Shown here in pieces: positions 43,751-45,879 of a stretch of DNA of 45,879 nucleotides (the first letter of the stretch is position 1; every line of letters starts with the position of its first letter). Source of the DNA: Sinomicrobium sp. (lineage in GTDB: Bacteria; Bacteroidota; Bacteroidia; Flavobacteriales; Flavobacteriaceae); contig JAJUFH010000023.1 in assembly GCA_029266035.1 (NCBI GenBank), positions 1-45,879 on the forward strand, in the 5' to 3' direction. The translations under genes were made by a program, and so were the position numbers. Below the pieces are notes generated by a model. That model worked only from the letters and a program-made list of their open reading frames with translations. It searched no databases and was not told the origin of the DNA.

Positions 43751-43863
43751 TGGTTTGGTGATGAGGAGAGATGGAGATGAGATGGAGAAGAGGTGATGAG
43801 GAGATGGGGTGACTTGGTGAGGAGACGCGGAGATGAGGAGACTTGGAGATGAGGTGATGGTGA
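43747..43863. repeat. purine-rich imperfect tandem repeat (GATGAGGAG-type)
   Basis: About 117 bases made of units such as GGTGATGAGGAGA and TGGAGATGAG, with only four C bases on the + strand (43801-43860). It directly follows the Wzz-like stop. No open frame or promoter is seen in it. Confidence 0.8.
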
Positions 43864-44011
43864 TTTTTCGCTTCGCTCAAAGGGGGCTTGGGTTAGGAGT
43901 GCTCTACGGTATTTCGTTTTGTAGTAATCTGTTGTCTTGAACCTGATGGTGAGATCTGATTTTGGAATTGTACTTTAAAGAATTACAAACAATTACAAGA
44001 AGGGTAGCAAT

Positions 44012-44989
44012 ATGAATAGTGAAGCGATTTTCGGTATTTCCGGGAAGTCTGATTTCGAAAGGCTAGCCCTCGAAGTGTACCGTTACCAGTATCGGTCTAG
44101 CGAGGTATACGGCAGATTTTGCAAGCTGTTAGGCCGAAATCCGGAAAAAGTGCATTCGCTAAACGAGATTCCTTTTTTGCCAATTTCTTTTTTCAAAGAT
44201 CAACGTGTAGTGACTTCCGATCGAGAGCCCCAAGAGATCTTTACCAGCAGCGGAACTACAGGAGCGGCCACCAGCAAACACTATGTAACAGACATAGCTC
44301 TCTATGAAAAGAGCTTTTCAGAGGCATTTAAGCGTTTTTACGGGGATATTGCGGATTATACCGTACTCGCATTACTGCCGTCTTATTTAGAGCGTCAGGG
44401 ATCCTCGTTGATCTATATGGCAGAGGCCTTGATAAGGCAATCGAAAAAGAAAGATAGCGGGTTTTACTTGCACGAGCTCGATACTCTTGCCGACAAACTT
44501 GTCCAACTCGATCGTGCAGGGGAAAGGGTATTGTTGATAGGGGTGTCGTTTGCATTGCTCGACCTAGTGGAAAATCGACATTTTGATTTGCAAAATACCG
44601 TAGTGATGGAAACCGGAGGAATGAAGGGAAGGCGAAAAGAGTTGGTACGTGAAGAATTACACCGTATATTGAGAGAAGGTTTTGGCACCGATAGTATTCA
44701 CAGTGAATACGGAATGACCGAATTGCTCTCACAGGCTTATTCTTATGGAGAAGGAATTTTTCAGTGCCCCCCCTGGATGGGAGTGCTAACTAGAGATCCC
44801 GAAGATGCTCTTTCCATACAAGAATACGGAAAAACTGGAGGGATTAATATTATCGACCTCGCCAACCTGAATTCTTGTTCCTTTATCGCTACTCAAGACC
44901 TCGGTAAGCTCAATGCAGACGGCTCTTTTGAGGTTCTCGGACGTTTTGATCACGCCGATATCAGAGGATGTAACCTCATGGTGATGTAA
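44012..44989 (+). CDS. LuxE/PaaK-like acyl-protein synthetase family enzyme
   Basis: 325 residues. The nucleotide-binding motif is TSSGTTGAATSKHY (78-91), with LLPSYLERQGSSLIYMAEALI, VVMETGGMKGRRKELVREELH and SEYGMTELLSQAYS, all LuxE-like. LuxE-type enzymes activate fatty acids as acyl-AMP; in Bacteroidetes the role of this group is unknown. It starts 261 bp after the Wzz-like gene, with the purine-rich array between them. Confidence 0.88.
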   Translation: MNSEAIFGISGKSDFERLALEVYRYQYRSSEVYGRFCKLLGRNPEKVHSLNEIPFLPISFFKDQRVVTSDREPQEIFTSSGTTGAATSKHYVTDIALYEKSFSEAFKRFYGDIADYTVLALLPSYLERQGSSLIYMAEALIRQSKKKDSGFYLHELDTLADKLVQLDRAGERVLLIGVSFALLDLVENRHFDLQNTVVMETGGMKGRRKELVREELHRILREGFGTDSIHSEYGMTELLSQAYSYGEGIFQCPPWMGVLTRDPEDALSIQEYGKTGGINIIDLANLNSCSFIATQDLGKLNADGSFEVLGRFDHADIRGCNLMVM

Positions 44990-45104
44990 AAAAGAAAACT
45001 ACTCTCATAGGTGTGCTGAACGTCAATCTTGATGTCTTTATTTATAATTAGTCTTAGACCGGATTGAAATTATCTGTATATTAGATAGTTAGTGTTGAGT
45101 TTCC

Positions 45105-45112
45105 TATCTTTG
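45105..45112 (+). promoter_or_regulatory. candidate -7 element of the ferritin gene
   Basis: TATCTTTG, a TAnnTTTG match 52 bases before the ATG at 45164; a -33 box is not clear. Confidence 0.5.
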
Positions 45113-45163
45113 TACATGTAGAAACAGAGACGTAGAAAGATACGCGTATAAAAAGACAGACCT

Positions 45164-45682
45164 ATGAAAGACTTAGTAAGACAAAAATTAAGCATAAATG
45201 TAGAAGTGATGGACTTGCTGAACAAGCAGGTTGCAATAGAGGCTCATTCTTCGGCCATTTACCTGGCGATGGCTTCGTGGTGCGACAGAAATGCACTGAA
45301 TTGTAGCGCACAGTTTTTTTATGAGCAAGCCGAAGAGGAGAGGGAGCACATGATGAAGATTTTCAGATTTATCAACGACAATGGAGGGATGGCTTATTCT
45401 CCCGAGATTCCTTCTATATCGCACGATTTCGATTCGCTGGAGGCAATATTCGAAGCTTCCTTGGATCAGGAGATAGAGGTTACCAAATCCATTCACAATA
45501 TTGTGGCCAAATGTCGTAAAGTAAACGATTTTGGAACGGAAAACTTCTTGCAGTGGTTTGTAAAAGAACAGATGGAAGAGGAGCAAACCATGAGAAATAT
45601 TCTCGACTTGTTCGAACTCATGGGAAGCGACGGTATAGCGCTCAAACTTATTGATGAGCGTATTTCCAGTATAGGCGAATAA
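45164..45682 (+). CDS. ferritin (non-heme iron storage)
   Basis: 172 residues, the bacterial Ftn length. It forms a 24-subunit cage storing ferric iron. Diiron ligands are visible: Glu26 in AIEAHSSAIY, Glu59 and His62 in EEEREHMMK, with a further Glu/Gln pair in helices C and D (SLDQEIEVTKSIH; WFVKEQMEEEQTM). Monocistronic, with its own promoter and terminator. Iron-responsive control is likely for the family, but no operator was recognised. Confidence 0.95.
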   Translation: MKDLVRQKLSINVEVMDLLNKQVAIEAHSSAIYLAMASWCDRNALNCSAQFFYEQAEEEREHMMKIFRFINDNGGMAYSPEIPSISHDFDSLEAIFEASLDQEIEVTKSIHNIVAKCRKVNDFGTENFLQWFVKEQMEEEQTMRNILDLFELMGSDGIALKLIDERISSIGE

Positions 45683-45702
45683 CCCACTTATACAACACAA
45701 CA

Positions 45703-45732
45703 AAAAAGGCCATCCCTGCGGACGGCCTTTTT
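45703..45732 (+). terminator. intrinsic terminator of the ferritin gene
   Basis: AAAAAGGCC (45703-45711) and GGCCTTTTT (45724-45732), extended by an inner TCC/GGA pairing, form a strong stem. Confidence 0.92.
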
Positions 45733-45801
45733 GTATTTAGGTACATTCAGAATTAAATAAACATTTGTAATTCAGTGAATTAATCCGTAATTTAGAGAAA
45801 C

Positions 45802-45844
45802 AAAACCCCGAAAATTGGCCAAAGTGCCAAAAAACGGGGTTTTT
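45802..45844. terminator. second hairpin, bidirectional terminator-like
   Basis: AAAACCCCG (45802-45810) pairs with CGGGGTTTT (45835-45843), and inside it TTGGC (45815-45819) with GCCAA (45826-45830). It probably belongs to a convergent gene beyond the window edge, since the ferritin gene already has a terminator. Confidence 0.75.
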
Positions 45845-45879
45845 CTATTCTACGTGTCTATGAAATTACAAAGAATTTC

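Noticed and set aside
45188-45703. 171-codon minus frame opposite ferritin
   Set aside because: Antisense shadow of a clear ferritin gene.

Overview
The window looks like an ordinary chromosomal stretch of a member of the Bacteroidetes, most likely Flavobacteriaceae (inference). The evidence is a SusC/SusD pair with FecR and an ECF sigma factor; families largely confined to this phylum (DUF4175, DUF4837, DUF6909-like, TlpA with a DUF4369-type N-terminus, bacterial GH3, LuxE-like); weak Shine-Dalgarno sequences; and promoters of the phylum type TTTG-N17-19-TAnnTTTG. Composition is moderately AT-rich, with very AT-rich intergenic DNA.

Layout. 1-107: the 3' end of an IS3-type transposase. 278-6181: lepA, then a convergent GNAT/rpiB pair, a 556-bp AT-rich gap (3058-3613) full of DnaA-box-like 9-mers, a DUF2007 protein and RNase R. 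6273-14054: a DUF2807 exported protein, a LysE exporter, tRNA-Cys(GCA), folB, glnS, a ParE/RelE-type toxin-antitoxin pair, a GNAT acetyltransferase, an SPFH/band-7 protein behind an 8-unit 7-bp tandem repeat, and gltX. 14191-19925: an operon of a giant DUF4175 coiled-coil membrane protein, ybeY and mnmG, carrying three parS-like palindromes. 19926-21736: a methyltransferase flanked by two repeat-rich gaps. 21737-30016: OmpH/Skp-like lipoprotein, holB, pgk, an MltD-like transglycosylase, a DUF4837 lipoprotein and Tex. 30117-38051: a nutrient-uptake locus (TlpA-like, SusD, SusC with STN domain, FecR) with a divergently transcribed ECF sigma gene. 38109-45682: tatA, an M23 peptidase, GH3 enzyme, DUF6909-like protein, Wzz-like membrane protein, LuxE-like enzyme and ferritin.

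How it fits together. Most genes are housekeeping: translation (lepA, glnS, gltX, tRNA-Cys, mnmG, ybeY), RNA decay (rnr, tex), replication (holB), glycolysis (pgk) and cell wall or envelope (mltD, M23, ompH, tatA). The accessory parts are the TA pair, the SusCD-sigma/anti-sigma locus, the IS remnant and the repeat-rich gaps.

Most notable observations: (1) a cluster of parS-type sites around ybeY-mnmG, two of them exactly TGTTCCACGTGGAACA and 42 bp apart, within 15 kb of (2) a DnaA-box-like AT-rich gap that is a good oriC candidate, so the window may lie beside the chromosome origin; (3) a poorly characterised gene group with two adenylate-forming-type enzymes (GH3, LuxE-like) around a DUF6909-like protein and a Wzz-like protein. 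I saw no CRISPR array, prophage or recognised defence system, and no clearly novel complete system.
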